From contig NC_063155.1 in assembly GCF_020921035.1 (NCBI RefSeq), positions 5,503,001-5,567,000 on the forward strand: 64,000 nucleotides of DNA. Reading direction: 5' to 3'. How positions within the stretch are numbered: the first letter of the stretch is position 1; the number at the start of each line of letters is the position of its first letter. Shown one piece after another: positions 21,741 to 34,772 of the stretch. The DNA comes from Rhodamnia argentea. Taxonomy: Eukaryota > Streptophyta > Magnoliopsida > Myrtales > Myrtaceae. The translations under genes and the position numbers were made by a program. The notes below the pieces were generated by a model. The model worked only from the letters and a program-made list of their open reading frames with translations, ran no database searches and was not told where the DNA came from.

Positions 21741-22176
21741 GTTGTGGTTAGTGGATTACAAAAGTAAATGATGACAATTAGAGGTAATAATTTACCACAA
21801 TTGTTCAATTAAATATACATGTAGAACTTAAGTAGATCTTGGAATAGGCCTTAGAACCTGTGACGAGATATCTTTTGAGTTTTGACATATACATGGTAGA
21901 TCCTAAGTCCCATAAAATAAAGAATCGATTTCCACGGGTAAGTTACATGTTCTGCCGGTATGCTCATCCATGTATATAATCAGACGAAGCTACTTTGGTC
22001 GATGGTGCCACTTTCTCTCTCCGTCTGTCCGTCCATCCTTGTGGTATGAGTTGGGCTTTTCAGGCCCAAAGTAACATTGGCCTATTCTTTTTCATTTTTT
22101 TTTTTTGTTTTTCAATCTTCGGGTGCAGGAAATGACCATGTCTGAAGTTACTTGAAATAGAAAATGTTGTACGAGA
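21741..22176. other. Intergenic, no feature seen
   Basis: AT-rich sequence with a poly-T run near 22095. No frame or repeat that I can support. Confidence 0.4.
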
Positions 22177-22984
22177 GTTGGAAATTTTCCGCCTGCTGCC
22201 TTACAGAAACAAGAAGAAATATTGGTTTTGGTATGTCATCAGTCAATCGCCACTTTATAATCTAGCTAATTATAAAAAAATATTAGTGCTAATAATTTAG
22301 AAAACCTAACATATTTCGGAGTATATTTCACTTATAACATTTGATGCTTAAAAATTAAAGCGATTGCTTGTCCCTTATGCCATACGCCGACGTAGTAACC
22401 ATGTCAATGATAAAAAGACTTAATCACAGAATTTCATGGTGAATCAGGAAGTTAGAAAGTCAAATTACTCAATTCCTACATAATTAATGATTCGAGCATT
22501 TCCCATCTTATGAGGGCATAAATTCATATCTTCTGGGCATAGTTTCTTGTGATATAGGAGAGAAATTTCTAGCACCATGAGAAAAAAAATATATGATCTA
22601 ACAACTTGATTGGTTGAACTTTTTAGCAATTTCTCGTCACTCATTTTTTTTCATATTTAATTTATTTTTAACTTGTTATCCTATTTCTAGTATGCTATTT
22701 TTTGTATTTAAAGGAAAAATTGGTAAGAATTTGAGCCTATGTCGGGTTGGGTACGAGTCGATTCCTGTTCGGATCGGATATAAATCACTAAAACCGTATT
22801 GGATAAAAATGGGTTTATACGAATTAAGTTGGTTAGTTTGGCCCATAGCCATTTTTAATCCATTCAAATTCGATTCGACTTGCCTATTTAGTAAGTCTAG
22901 TGATCGGTAATAAACTCACATATGAGATTGTTAGCGATCATTACAAGCCGAATATCGCTATAGAGAGGCTTGCTCGGTTCGCCT
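22177..22984. repeat. Segmental duplicate C, uninterrupted copy
   Basis: Matches the LINE flanks 8961-9029 and 14739-15460 in order and orientation, with the pre-insertion target (gtcaatcgccactttataat) intact near 22240. It ends upstream of the kinase gene. Confidence 0.8.
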
Positions 22985-23595
22985 TCTGATGGGCTGTGAT
23001 GACCGGGATCATCTATTCGGGCCTAAACTTACTTGATCGCTAAGCATTATGACATAATTTCGGGAAATTTCTTAGCAACGGCAGCCTCCCGTTCCTTTTT
23101 CTCACAGAGAAAAAAAAAAACACAAAATTCAAAAAGAGGAGAATTGTTTAAATTTACTTAAAAACCGGCCGCGGGTTTGGGACGACGAACCCGTTTCGCC
23201 GAAACACCCCTCTACCAAGCGCGAAATTTCGCTGCATTGCGGGCATCTTATCGGATTGAAAGTGGAGGGCATTTATGACTTTTCACGGGGAGCGCTCCTA
23301 TCAATTCCTTCGCGGACTGCCTTTAGCGCCCGCTCTCTTTCGGTTCTGTTTCCTTTTTCTTGACCCAAGACCGTCGCTTAGGGTTTCTTCTCGCGACCTC
23401 CATTATCGTTTTACTTTTAACCCCGGAGCGTCTCTCTCTGTCCCCTTCCCCAAGTTTCTCGAATTCGCGCGTCATTTCAAGAATCGTCCTCCTCCTTGGC
23501 GAAACCCGTCTCTGTCTCTGTTCTCTTCCATCCCAAAGTTTTGATTTTTTTTTTTTCCTTCTCGTCTTCTTCGTTTGAATCGATCGCGGTCCACA
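22985..23595 (+). promoter_or_regulatory. Upstream region and 5' leader of the LRR-Raf-like kinase
   Basis: A telo-box (ttagggttt, 23378-23386; AAACCCTAA on the other strand) lies about 210 bp before the kinase ATG. It is followed by a pyrimidine-rich leader (CTCTGTCTCTGTTCTCTTCC) and a poly-T tract. Telo-boxes are common near transcription starts of constitutively expressed plant genes. No clear TATA box was identified. Confidence 0.45.
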
Positions 23596-26500
23596 ATGCA
23601 AGGGGAGTGCGACGCCGATCCTCCGGAAAACCCCGAGCCCCCGAGCCCGACTCGCGATTCTTGTAGCCAGAGTGGCGCTTCGGATGACGATTTGTGCCTC
23701 GACGTGTCCGGGGAAAACCTTGAGTACTCGCTGCTGTCCCCAACCTTGAGTGGGTCCTCGGTTAAGGGCCTTTATTTGTATAAAAACGAGTTCAGTTTGC
23801 TGCCGAAGTGGGTTGGGGAGCTGAGAAGGCTGAAGACGTTGAAGTTCTTCGCCAATGAGTTGAATTTGTTCCCGAATGAGTTGGGGAGTTTGGTGGGGTT
23901 GGAGTGCTTGCAAGTGAAGATATCGCCTCCCGGGCTGAATGGGTTGGCGTTGCATAAGTTGGAAGGGCTGAAAGAGCTCGAACTCAGTAAGGCTCTGCGC
24001 CGGCCTTCGGTCTTTCCTTTGCTCAGCGAGATCGCGCAGCTCAAGTGTTTGACCAAGCTCTCCGTTTGTCATTTCTCGATAAGGTATGTTGTTTGTGTTA
24101 TTGTTTGGTATGGTTGGTTTCAAGTTTTTATTTTTGTTTGATTGGGATTGAGTTACATGCAATGTGTCCTGGGCAGTTCTGTGAATTAGTAAGATTGAGT
24201 GTTTGGGGTCTGTCAGGAGGATAAACTTGGTCTTTTAAGTTAGTACTCGCTTCTCAGGTATAAGAAGCTAAGTGTTCTGGGGCTTATGTTTGGTTTTCGG
24301 GGACCATTTGATGGTCCTTTAGCTTTGGTACTCTTGCCTAGACATTTTTCTGTTCTCTCTCTTGGGATGCATTTGGTTAGTATTGTTTCAACGCGGTGTG
24401 AAAACCCTGGTGTAGCCCTTTTGGCAAGCAGTTTACATGGTTGCTTTAGCTGCCTCCAGGAAGTTTTTGTTGCAGTTTTGACTTGAGACCGTGCAGCGTC
24501 ATTGAAAATTTATAGATGGTGAAGTATGCTGTTCATTTCTCATCTGAGCAGGCAGAGTAAATTTTGTACATCTTTCTTTTAGTCTTTTCCCTTGGAATGT
24601 TGTGATTTCATGTTGACAAAATGGTACCTCTCATTGACATGTGCTCATATTCAAAATTTTTCATTGATTTATTTATGTTATTGTTATTAGTAGCAAATAC
24701 TTTCTGGGATAGTGCATTGGACTAGCAGTAATCCATCTTTACCAAGATTGATGAGGGTTGAGTTTAATTCCTACCATCCACTCTCCTCTACTTGTGAGTG
24801 TAGAAAGTAGTCGATATGGTGTTGTGAGACAACCATCTAAGCCTTTTCTCCTGTCCCATTCTACGATGACTAAAGTAAGCTTGAAACAGCCACTCCATGT
24901 TCTGACGCATGTTTTGGAGTTTGGATGTCTGAGGAGAGCTATCTCTTAAATTTTCTGGCAACATTGTGTTCAAGGAATCCGTATGGAACCAAAGTAGACT
25001 GTATGGGAGCACAGACTGAGCCAGAATTAGGTTCCTTTTTTTTTGGGGGGGGGACGGAGTTTAAAATCATTGATCAAGTAAAAAATCTTTTTCTCGAAAT
25101 TTTTTGATAAACTTAAACACAGTACAGTGTATATTGTTTATTAGTAAGTTAAATTAATGTTTACTTTACTAAGACATGATACATGCAATTTGAGTTCATT
25201 ATTTAATTTAGATGAAATAAAATTATTTTAGTTACTTCTGTTGCAGGTTTGATATGAAACCACTGTTTTAGCTATTACTATTTCAGTCTTTTTGAAGCCA
25301 AAAAAATTTCCTACAATTTCAATTTGATATTTGTCAAACACTTCCATTTTGAAGATGACACAGGAGGGTACCATGAGCCAAGTCAAGGAAGCTCATGGCA
25401 AACTTATAACGTAATAAATTTATGAACCTGATTCAAGATCAAAATTATGTGGCTAAACTTTATTATGTTTGATTAGCCATTATCATTTCTTCTGCTCCAA
25501 TGATGATTTCACAACTGATATTCACCTCAAATAAGTTTGGGAGGCCAATGTATGTAGAAATATATGTGTTAAATGAAGGATGCGGTTTGCTTCTTTGCTG
25601 AAATGTTCTGTGTCCAGATTATATTTCTTATTAATCTTGACTTTTTACTGTTGTTGATTTGCTTGCTTCCTATGTTGGTAGGGGTCACTTATGCTGATTA
25701 TGGTGCCGTTTTGTCCATGCAGATGCCTCCCACCAGAAATTGGTTGCCTGAACCAATTGGAGTACTTGGATCTTTCATTTAATAAGATGAAGAGTTTGCC
25801 AAATGAAATAAGTTATTTAAATTCTTTGATGTCCTTGAAGGTTGCGAATAATAAATTGGTGGAACTCCCCTCTGGTTTGTCTTCTCTTTGGCGATTGGAA
25901 GTTTTAGACCTTTCAAATAACAGGTTGTCGTCAATAGGCCCTCTTGAACTTGACTCCATGCATTGCCTGCGAAGCTTAAATCTTCAGGTGCCTAGAAAAC
26001 CAGTCTTCTAATTATTTATTTAGTGCATGTTCATGAAATAATTGTATGAAGATGCTTTGTTTCTATGTTAAAATTGCGCCCAGATTTTTCTTTCTTTTTT
26101 TTTTTTTTTTTAAAGATGAACTTCTAAATAGAGATGCTAGGCTTTGGTTCATCTCTTCGATACTTTTGCAGATGAATGTTCAACTAAAGAAATTAAAATG
26201 TTCGAATGTTCAACTAAAGAAATTAACATGTATTTTTTTCTGGTGTTTTTTTATTATTCAAGAACAATAAGCTTCTCAGTTTTCAAATACCTTCATGGAT
26301 ATCCTGCGATATAGACGGGAAGGAGTTGTCCAACGATGATAGTGCCAATTCTTTGGCTGAAATGGAAGTGTATGAATCCACCCCAGACGACGAAGGAACG
26401 ATCTCTTCTAGCAGTAAGGCCAGCACATTTAGTTTCTTTAGCTTTTTCATGTATATTTTGCACTTATTTTGTATGGCTTTCTTCAGCCTTACTGCTTCTC

Positions 26501-29500
26501 TAAAAACTGGATTTACTTTATGTAGGCTCCTGCCATAACGGGCCAAGTTTATTGGCCGGGTCATTGTCAAATGCTAGATGTTTTTCAGCTCGGAAATCAA
26601 AGAGGTGGAAAAGGAGGAACTATTTGCAACAAAAAGCTCGGCTAGAACGTTTAAACAACAGCAGGAAGTGGAAAGGTGAAATACATTCGGAGGAGTTGAC
26701 CAAAAAGGCTGATGATATGTGCAAGTTGTCTAAGGATGATGCTTCACGAGATGCAGCATCAGAAATCACCCGTGTGGATGGTGGAGATAAATTATCGATT
26801 TCAGGGGAAATTGCACCTGAAGATGTGCTTAGCAGCGTGGATGAGGACGGCATTATTTTAAAAAGTGAATTGAAGGTAGAGAACCACTCAAATGTTGCCT
26901 TTGACTCTGCAAGTAGAGAGCTGGGAGATGTTACGATCATGTCAAATGCGTCTACTGATGAGCAAGATGCTGAGTCGTTAGTACAGAAACACGAGGTCAG
27001 TATCAAGTGTAAAAGGTATTGTGATCAGCATCTTGATAACCCTAAACCATGCAAGTGTCGCCGGCCAGCTGATGAGAGTTTAGATCTATCCCGCCAGTAT
27101 TGTGATTTCTCTTTCTGTGGTGTTGAGGATTATCTGCCAGATGGCTTTTATGATGCTGGACGTGACCAACCTTTTATGCCTCTCAGTAGTTATGAGAGAA
27201 ATTTACCTATCGACTCACGTGAAGTAATTCTTGTAGACAGGTTTGGATTCTGTCCTTTGTTTTCTATGTCTAGTGATAGCTTTGCTTCAGTTCATGATAG
27301 ATTCTTCTTCTGACATTTTTCAGGGACAAAGATGAAGTGTTAGATGCAGTTACACTCACTGCGCAGGCTTTGGTAATTCGTTTCAAGCAATTAAGTGGTT
27401 TAACTAAAGATCAGGAACTGGAGGATTGTACACTTCAAATAGCTTCATTGCTTGCTCTTTTTGTGTCGGATCATTTTGGAGGGTGTGACAAAAATGCAAT
27501 TGTAGAAAGGACGCGAAAGGCAGTATCTGGTTCTAATTATCGGAAGCCTTTTGTTTGCACCTGCTCAACTGGAAATCGGGATTATGTCGATTCATCTGTC
27601 AACCAAATGCTCAATAATCAGGATATCATATTGAGTGATCTATGTGAGAAATCTCTTCAGTCTATCAAAGTGAGACAAAGTTCTGTTATTGTTCCTATAG
27701 GGACTCTGAAGTTTGGTGTTTGCAGACATAGAGCAATTCTCTTGAAGGTGGCTGTTTTTTGTAATTATGTTTTTCTTGTTTATATTGAAATACTTTAAGC
27801 TGACTACTCACCATTTTTTCCCAGTATCTATGTGATCGAATGGTGCCTCCTGTGCCATGTGAGCTTGTTAGAGGTTACCTGGATTTTTCTCCGCATGCTT
27901 GGAATATCGTTCTTGTAAAAAAGGGGGATTTATGGGTCCGCATGGTGGTTGATGCATGCCATCCACTTGATATACGTGAAGAGACAGACCCAGAGTATGC
28001 TTGCAGGTCAGTGCACTCTTCTCATGTGATGGTCAGGCTATTTTTTCGTTAGAGCTTTCATACTTGAGCTTCATGTTTGAATGTTGGATGTATAGAAAGC
28101 TCTTTGGTTTTGAGTTAAAAATGAAAGGATGGTTTTTGTTTTCTGAACTTTTTGTTGCAGTTCAATTAGACTTTCTTGGCGAGATACTTGTTTGTCACTG
28201 TTGTTTTCTGCCATGGGTAAAATTAGAACTTTTTGGTGCTTGGTCGTCTTTGCCATGTGCTATGCTCAAATAAGTTGTGATCTTAGCCAACAAGTAATAA
28301 ATGTAATACACATGAAAAATGAAGATGTTGAGAGTGCCATTTGAGGGATCTGTGAAGGTGGGTTAGAGTTAGACTATATGGAACTGTGTCCCCTGTATCG
28401 AAATTGGGTAGTACAACCTTTATGTGGAGGCACATCGAACGGCCTGCCATTTGCTGGGTTGGAATGTGGCAAAGAAAAGGATAAAGTAAAAAGCATCGAG
28501 GCTAACTGTTAAGAATTTTTCTGAAGCTTAAACACTGGTGGAGAAAAAAATTACTTTACTACTGAATTCTGCATGGACGATGTAAATTGTTTCAGTGTGT
28601 GTTGTCTTTGGAGTGAATCTATATTAGCTGCAGAAGAGGACAAAATTCACAACAGAGAACGTACAGATTTTGCATGTCTATAATGATCAAAAAGCTAAAG
28701 CAGTACTAACTGGGTATAGTTTTCACTGGACACATTGTCTATGTGCTTTTTGGAGTCTATGACAATAGAGCGCCAATTTTTTTTTTTTAAATATTTCTCT
28801 CATTGTTCACATATTTGTTGTTTGCATGAATTCCTGAAGCATGAGCTTGTTATGTAGGTATATTCCTCTCAGGAGGTTTAGAGATTCTCTTTCAATGGAA
28901 GGCATTTCCAACTCTGGATGTGTTCTTCCTTCTCTATCCGCATCTGATGAAATTTACAAAGAAGCTTCTACCTCTATTACCCGTTGTGCTAATGCTTCAG
29001 CCAATGTTGTAGCCAAGGTAATCCCTTTAATTAGCAGCATCAGTATTTGTGGCATTGTCTTTTATCATATTTGAAGATAATGAATCTTTTTATTTGGTTT
29101 CAGTCAGTGCCTGTTAGTTTTTATCAATTGATCAAGAAACTTTGTTAGTGATCTGGAAGCCTTTTTCATTGTCATTTTCAACTTCCAGCAAGTAGGCAGC
29201 TTAGGATTTCTTTTTCAGCCGATGTGTTTGGCAATGCTAATATATTTTTAAGGCAAGTTTTGATTTTCGAAAATTAAAAGTGAAAATGAGTAAAACCTAC
29301 TTTAGAAATCAAACATATTAATTTAAAGTCACAAAAATGAAATGCTTTTATTAGAAACATGATTCTTTTTCACGAATTGACAAGTTTTGGAGAAGTATTC
29401 TGATAGCACTTCCTCAAACACAGCCTTACATCTCGTGTTTTCTGCTTAAATATTTCTGAGTTGATTCTGCAGGTGCGTTCCTTGGAAGTATGTAGTGACT

Positions 29501-30750
29501 CAGTTGAGGAAATTAGGAAATTAGAGTATAGTTGTCTAGGCGAAGTGAGAATATTGGGTGCTCTACGACATGCTTGCATAGTGGAAATGTACGGACATCA
29601 GTTATCTTCTCAGCGGGTCACTTCTGCGGGTGCAAATCCTGAGCGTCGTATGTGGCGTTCTGCAATTTACATGGAATATGTGAAAGGGGGATCACTGAAG
29701 GTACATTTCTTTCCACACTGCTATCAATGTGCTTTCAGAATTTCTTTCCTCTGCTTATTATTTACAACTTTTATTGATTTCATGCCTCCTATGACAGAAT
29801 TACCTGGAGAAACTGTCTAAAACTGGTGAAAAGCATGTCCCAGTAAATATGGGCCTTTTTATTGCTAGGGACGTTGCTTCTGCTTTGGTGGAGCTGCATT
29901 CAAAGCATATTATTCATCGTGACGTAAAGAGTGAAAACATTTTGATTGATCTTGATGCAAGAAGGGCTGACGGAACACCTACTGTAAAGCTTTGTGATTT
30001 TGATAGAGCAGTTCCTCTTCGATCTTCCATACATACGTGTTGTATTGCCCATATGGGGGTACATCCTCCCAATATCTGTGTTGGAACACCTTGCTGGATG
30101 GCTCCGGAAGTTCTTCAGACAATGCATAAACATGAATCATACGGGCTGGTAGAGTCTTTCCTTTAGTTTACCTAAGAACTTTGTCGAACACCGCCATTTT
30201 GTAATTTTTTTTCTTTCAACCGTACTGATTGATTGCCCTGACTTAAATGGCTGCAGGAAGTGGATATCTGGTCATATGGCTGTCTGATTTTTGAATTGCT
30301 GACTTTGCAAGTGCCATATTCAGGTTTATCTGAGCCACTAATCCATGACCTTATTCAGGTAAAATAGTAGAGATTCATGTCTTCGGTCATCATTTTCATG
30401 ACTAATATCATGTGATGTTGTTGGTTTGGTCTTGAAATAAGGCTCAGTACCTTTTCTTGATGTTATTTTATAAGCAGGGGGGAGAACGGCCAAAGCTAAC
30501 AGATGAGATGGCCTCATTAGCATCATTAAATGACCATACAAGGATGGGATCTGGCTCAAAGTTGGAGGGGCCAGAGGTGGATCAAGAAACCTTAAGATTT
30601 CTTGTCGATTTGTTCCGCCGGTGTACGATGAAGAACCCAGCTGATCGTCCATCGGCAAGAGACATCTATGATTTGATACTTATTCATGTTAGAGACTTCA
30701 TAAGTATACACGGTTGGGAACCAGAAGGATCGGTAATAAAACTTCCTTAA
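23596..30750 (+). CDS. LRR-EDR1-Raf-like protein kinase, 11 exons, 1112 residues
   Basis: Exons: 23596-24083, 25723-25987, 26263-26413, 26526-27240, 27324-27747, 27825-28006, 28858-29017, 29473-29700, 29798-30148, 30257-30358, 30478-30750. All introns are GT-AG and the joined length is 3339 nt, divisible by three. Residues about 55-255 hold leucine-rich repeats (LEYLDLSFNKMKSLPNEI). Residues about 540-740 resemble the EDR1/CTR1 N-terminal domain (GVCRHRAILLKYLCDRM, HAWNIV). A kinase domain follows to the C-terminus: AKVRSLEV with the ATP-site lysine, HRDVKSENIL, GTPCWMAPE and EVDIWSYGCLIFELLT. The DFG position reads DFD, and the glycine loop is degenerate. The ATG at 23596 is preferred over an upstream TTG frame. 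By order and length it matches the Arabidopsis At1g04210 family of Raf-related kinases; its substrate is unknown. Confidence 0.92.
24711..24800 (+). mobile_element. Possible tRNA-derived SINE head inside kinase intron 1
   Basis: TAGTGCATTGG fits the A-box consensus TRGYNNANNGG, and about 50 bp on GTTTAATTC fits the B-box GWTYRANNC. No poly-A end or target duplication was located, so the right limit is unknown. Confidence 0.3.
26174..26233. repeat. 30-bp tandem duplication in kinase intron 2
   Basis: The block starting GAATGTTCAACTAAAGAAAT occurs at 26174 and again at 26204. It is intronic, with no coding consequence. Confidence 0.85.
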
Positions 30751-31590
30751 CCAAAACGTTCGGCAGCCTTAGGATGTTGATGAGGTGATTATTCCCCAGC
30801 CAATTCGGGTCTGAGAGTGCAGATTGTGCTAAGAATCTTTGCCCAATATCATTTGGGGGCCCTGAGTTGGCCATTGTTTTCTAGTATGTATTCTTTTTCT
30901 GCTGGGTCGTGTGTAACTGGGCGGTCGGGGCGAACTCGATTGTATTGTTTGTAGGTAGTTTCTCAGTTTCAAGCAGGCATGACAGGTGCATGGTCTTGCT
31001 CTCATTTGGGAGAATCTGCCTCATGATGTTATCGACACTACCCGGTTTTTATCAATTCATTGAAGGGATTCCCGGTTGAGTCATGTATTGTGCTTGCAGA
31101 ATTAACCATTGGCCTTTTGATCAAAGGACTGGCTGAGATCTCATTTTATGGTGGTGGTTATGCTTTATGATGCATTTGGTATTGGAGGGTACAATTTGTG
31201 CAATAAGGCCATGTTACTTTTTCTTTGTGCTATTAATTGGAAAATAAAAAATTACAAACACGCACTCTCTCTCTCTCTCTCTAGATAGTCCTGTCTACTA
31301 TAATTTCTCAATAATGTTTTAATTATTATATGCTTTTCTGATATAATAAGTAATATCAACCACATATGATATGGAGTTTAGAACTTAATTCGGAGTTGTT
31401 TTTGATGTATTATTTGGCAATTAACATACAGCTATAATGTGCTATGATAACCTTATAATTTCTACTAGATGCAACTACATCCAAAATGATAAATTAAAAA
31501 GTAAGTGGCTTCCTTTGTGGTACGATTTGTACACTAGGAGATGGAAGGAGCGGATCTGATCGGTTAGTCGGTTGGCTTAAATTGATGGTA
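30751..31590. other. 3' flank of the kinase gene
   Basis: Contains the kinase 3' untranslated region, a (CT) run at 31264-31281 and AT-rich sequence. No further gene is supported. Confidence 0.5.
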
Positions 31591-31812
31591 TTTTTGTTTA
31601 GCGAAAAATAAATAAATTAAAAATATTTTTTAGAAAATAATAGTTTATATCATCTATAAAAATAAATAAATCAGAAATATTTTCATCATTTATGAATTTT
31701 TATATATAAATTATTATTGATAATGAAAAAATTTAGTTAATTTTTTAAGCTATAAGAGCAATTATTTTTATAGATATATTTATCAACTTATTTATTTTTA
31801 GCGAAACAAATA
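31591..31812. mobile_element. AT-rich MITE with terminal inverted repeats
   Basis: The left end TTTTTGTTTAGCGAAAAATA is mirrored at the right by TATTTGTTTCGCTAAAAATA on the other strand, with further complementarity inside (AATAAATAA). About 220 bp, no coding content. A target duplication is not obvious. Confidence 0.55.
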
Positions 31813-31921
31813 GAGTCTAAATACAAAAATCATTGGGTTTCGGATATTATAGCATTAAAATGCAAAACCAACGTAACTAAATTATTGAAATACTTTTATT
31901 TTGTTATTTTCAAGAATACCT

Positions 31922-33485
31922 TTTTTCTTTTTTTTTTTTTTGGTCGAAATGATACTTTGTTCAAACTTCAAGTTTTAAGAAGACAAGGCCAAAGACGGGG
32001 CATCCAAACAAAGTAAGTCCCATAGTGGTTGGGGGGATTTTGATAATCATAGATGGGGGAGCGAATTCATACAACATGCCTTGGCTACGTAATTAACAAC
32101 TTGGTTTTCTAATCTTCCGCGGTAGCCACGATCAACTGATCATATAAGGACAACCGGGCTTGAGCCTCCACGAAGATAGCTTCAGTTAGGGGTGTGCAAA
32201 TTGGACATAACCTGTTCAAATCGGACTCGAGCGGATCGGACCGGGTTGGGTTGGTTCGATCCTTGAGGGAGGCGGTCCGGTCCCCGATTCTATGGTAGAT
32301 GGGATCGAACCGGATCGCCCGAATATATAAATATAAATATAAATTAATATATATAATTGTGTGTATGCATATAAAATAAAAAAAAAGAATTAGAAACAGT
32401 ACATTGATATTAAAAAAAAAAAGTCAACTAGTTAACCTAATTGGTAATTTCCCAGAATCCCCAGTCCCCGTTGCCCCCGACACACACTCGAATCCCTCCC
32501 CTGACTCTGACTCCCAGTTCCACTTCCACTCCTCTCCTCTCGGCCTCCATTCCTTGCGTTGCGTCTCGCCTTCGATTTTCTCTCCCCCACCAGAGTCGGC
32601 CCCTTGTTGCTTCTCGATTCCCGAATCGATTGACTCGCTCGCCATCTCCGAGTTCACTCATCAGCTCGGTGTAACTGTAAGTGCTCTTACTCTACCCTTC
32701 GTTTTCATAATTTGAAGTGGTATCGATTTCGGCGTTTGAATCGTCGTTCTGGATTATGATCGCAGACGGGTGTGTGATCTTGGAGAGAAGCAGTGTCCCG
32801 TTCAAGTCATCGCTTTCGAAGAAGGAGAAATCATCTTCTTCGCTAGTAATCCTGAGGCCGGCCATTGTCTCGAAGCTTTCCTCTTCTGATTCGAGAGACC
32901 TCGACTAAGGGTCAGTATGATTTTACCCTATCACTTTTGTCGTTTTGAATATTCTTATCTTTGGTTCTGTCATTGCTCTGTTTCTGATGGATTTGGAGGT
33001 TTGTTTCGCTTGATTGTTCTAGTAATTTCAACCGGTGTCGTGTGATTTTCGTTATCTCTTTGGACAATGGTGAAAGAGGAATGTGATTGATTGAGGTTTT
33101 TGTTATCCATGTTCATAATGACTCGTGTAAAATGGCTGGTGTCAGTGGTCACACTGGTGACTGGACGGGACCGGACTGGGACTGGACCGGACCGAGACTG
33201 GTACTGGTCCGAGACCGGTATCGGACTGGTCCCTGGTCCCGAAAATTTGGGGACCGGGACTACCGGTCCGGTTCCCGATTTCATGCCGGGACTGGACTGG
33301 TCCGGACCATGCACACCCATAGCTTCAGCCTCCCACATGACCTTATCTTCTTCAAGCAAAGCTTCAACCACCAAAGTACAGTCAGAGAACAAGTACAATT
33401 TCTTCTCTCTTCTAGATCTGAAATATCTCAAAGCGTTGACCACAGCTAACGCTTCTGCTTGGATCGGCGACGGAGCTTTGGCTTG
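31922..33485 (-). pseudogene. LINE 3' end with RNase H-like domain, split by a hAT insertion
   Basis: Read on the minus strand, 33485-33322 encodes an RNase H-like start: SPIQAEALAVVNALRYF, LFSDCTLVVEALL and WEAEA. After removing 32187-33321 it continues in frame with IFVEAQARLSLYDQLIVAT and then a decayed NQVVNYVAKAC tail. The 3' end is a poly-A, seen as T runs at 31922-31941 on the plus strand. The RNase H tail defines the plant L1 lineage that carries it, unlike the LINE at 9.0 kb. The element is fragmentary and non-functional. Confidence 0.8.
32187..33321. mobile_element. Non-autonomous hAT element nested in the LINE RNase H region
   Basis: Ends TAGGGGTGTGCA (left) and TATGGGTGTGCA (right, other strand). 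The flanking 8-bp duplication is gcttcagt (32179-32186) and gcttcagc (33322-33329). Subterminal regions are dense in GGACCGG/GGATCGG motifs (32225-32310 and 33160-33300). The centre (about 32430-33080) looks like a plant 5' leader, with C/T-rich sequence, a possible donor TAACTGTAAGTG and T-rich intron-like sequence, but no transposase domain. It could be the 5' part of a deleted autonomous element or a captured host segment. Confidence 0.85.
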
Positions 33486-34772
33486 AGAATGAGGGCTGTG
33501 GAAGTATTATAAAAGTCTGGGACTCTCCTACCGTGACTAATGATGACCTTGTGCACAAATTGAGAGCTGTGATCTCAGCGCTAGTGAAGTGGAGTAAAAG
33601 AACTTTCCCTAATAGCCAAAAATAGATCAACCTGCTGAAACATAAACTTCAAGATATCACAAATGTTTCTAGCTTGGCAACAAAGAGTGAAAGGCAGCAG
33701 GAACTGATAGCTCAAATAGAGAGCATGTGGAGAAGGGAGTAAATGTACTGGGGATTGCGGTCTAGAATCAACTGGTTAAGATGGGGAATTAAAAACACAA
33801 AATTCTTTCACGCCACGACCATCCAAATAAGACGGCGCAATAGGATCTCAATGCTGAAAAACTAAGAGGAAATCTGGATCCGAGACCCAAGGAAATTGAA
33901 GGAGATGACAACAGATTTTTTCAAGTCCCTTTACAGCTCAGAGGGCAACCGTGAGTTCAACCCAATGCTTCAACAGCGCCTTGTTATGGTAAATGACAGA
34001 ATGAACCAATCTTTATTGGCGGATATCACTATGAAAGAAGTCCAGGGCGCTGTTTTCCAGTTGCGATCTCTAAGGGCCCCTGGTCCAGATGGTTTAAATG
34101 GCCAGTTCTACTAGAAAAACTGGGAGAATATCCAAGTGGGAGTCTACGAGGAGGTAAAGAAATTCTTTATTTCGGCTTTTTGCACCCTGAGCTAAACAAA
34201 ACTCATGTCACACTTGTTCCAAAGGTCAAAAACCCAGAGAAACTTTATCAGTTTAGACCGCTCAGCCTTTGTAACTTTGCATATAAAATCATTTCAAAGG
34301 TTTTGGCAAATAGACTCAAATCTTGGCTCCATGAAATTATAGCAGAGGAGCAAAGCGCATTTGTGGGGGGAAGACAGATTCAGGACAACATCCTAATAGT
34401 GCAAGAAGTTCTTCATCAATTGAGGGTAAGGAAAAGGAAGGAAAAATTCCAAGCGATATTGAAACTTGACATGAGGAAAGTCTACGATAGAGTGGAGTGA
34501 GATTTCTTAGAAGCCTGCCTTCGTAAGATGGGATTCTTCGATATTTCGGTCGACAGGGTGATGAAATGTGTAACAACAGCTTCTTTGAGTGTTAAACTGA
34601 ATGGTGAGCCTTTTCCCTCTTTCCAACCTTCAAGAGGCATTCGTCAAGGAGATCCTATGTCCCCCTACCTATTCATCTTAATGGCAAATACTCTCTCGGT
34701 CTTAATGAAGAAAGCTGTCGACGAAGGCTTTATCAAGGGGATCAAACTGAATAGATATTGCCCTACTCTTCC
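33486..34772 (+). pseudogene. LINE endonuclease-RT linker and RT segment in inverted orientation
   Basis: The plus strand encodes, with several stops, WLENEGCGSIIKVWDSP, then an RT with RAPGPDGLNGQFY, RPLSLCNFAYKIISKVLANR, EEQSAFVGGRQIQDNILI, LDMRKVYDRVE and GIRQGDPMSPYLFILMANTL. It stops abruptly after LNRYCPTL, just before the expected FADD catalytic box. The LINE pieces on both sides run on the minus strand. The copy cannot encode an active enzyme. Confidence 0.85.

Noticed and set aside
23323-24162. 279-codon minus-strand frame opposite kinase exon 1
   Set aside because: Antisense of the LRR exon; Gln/Arg-rich product is an artefact of reverse-complemented leucine codons.
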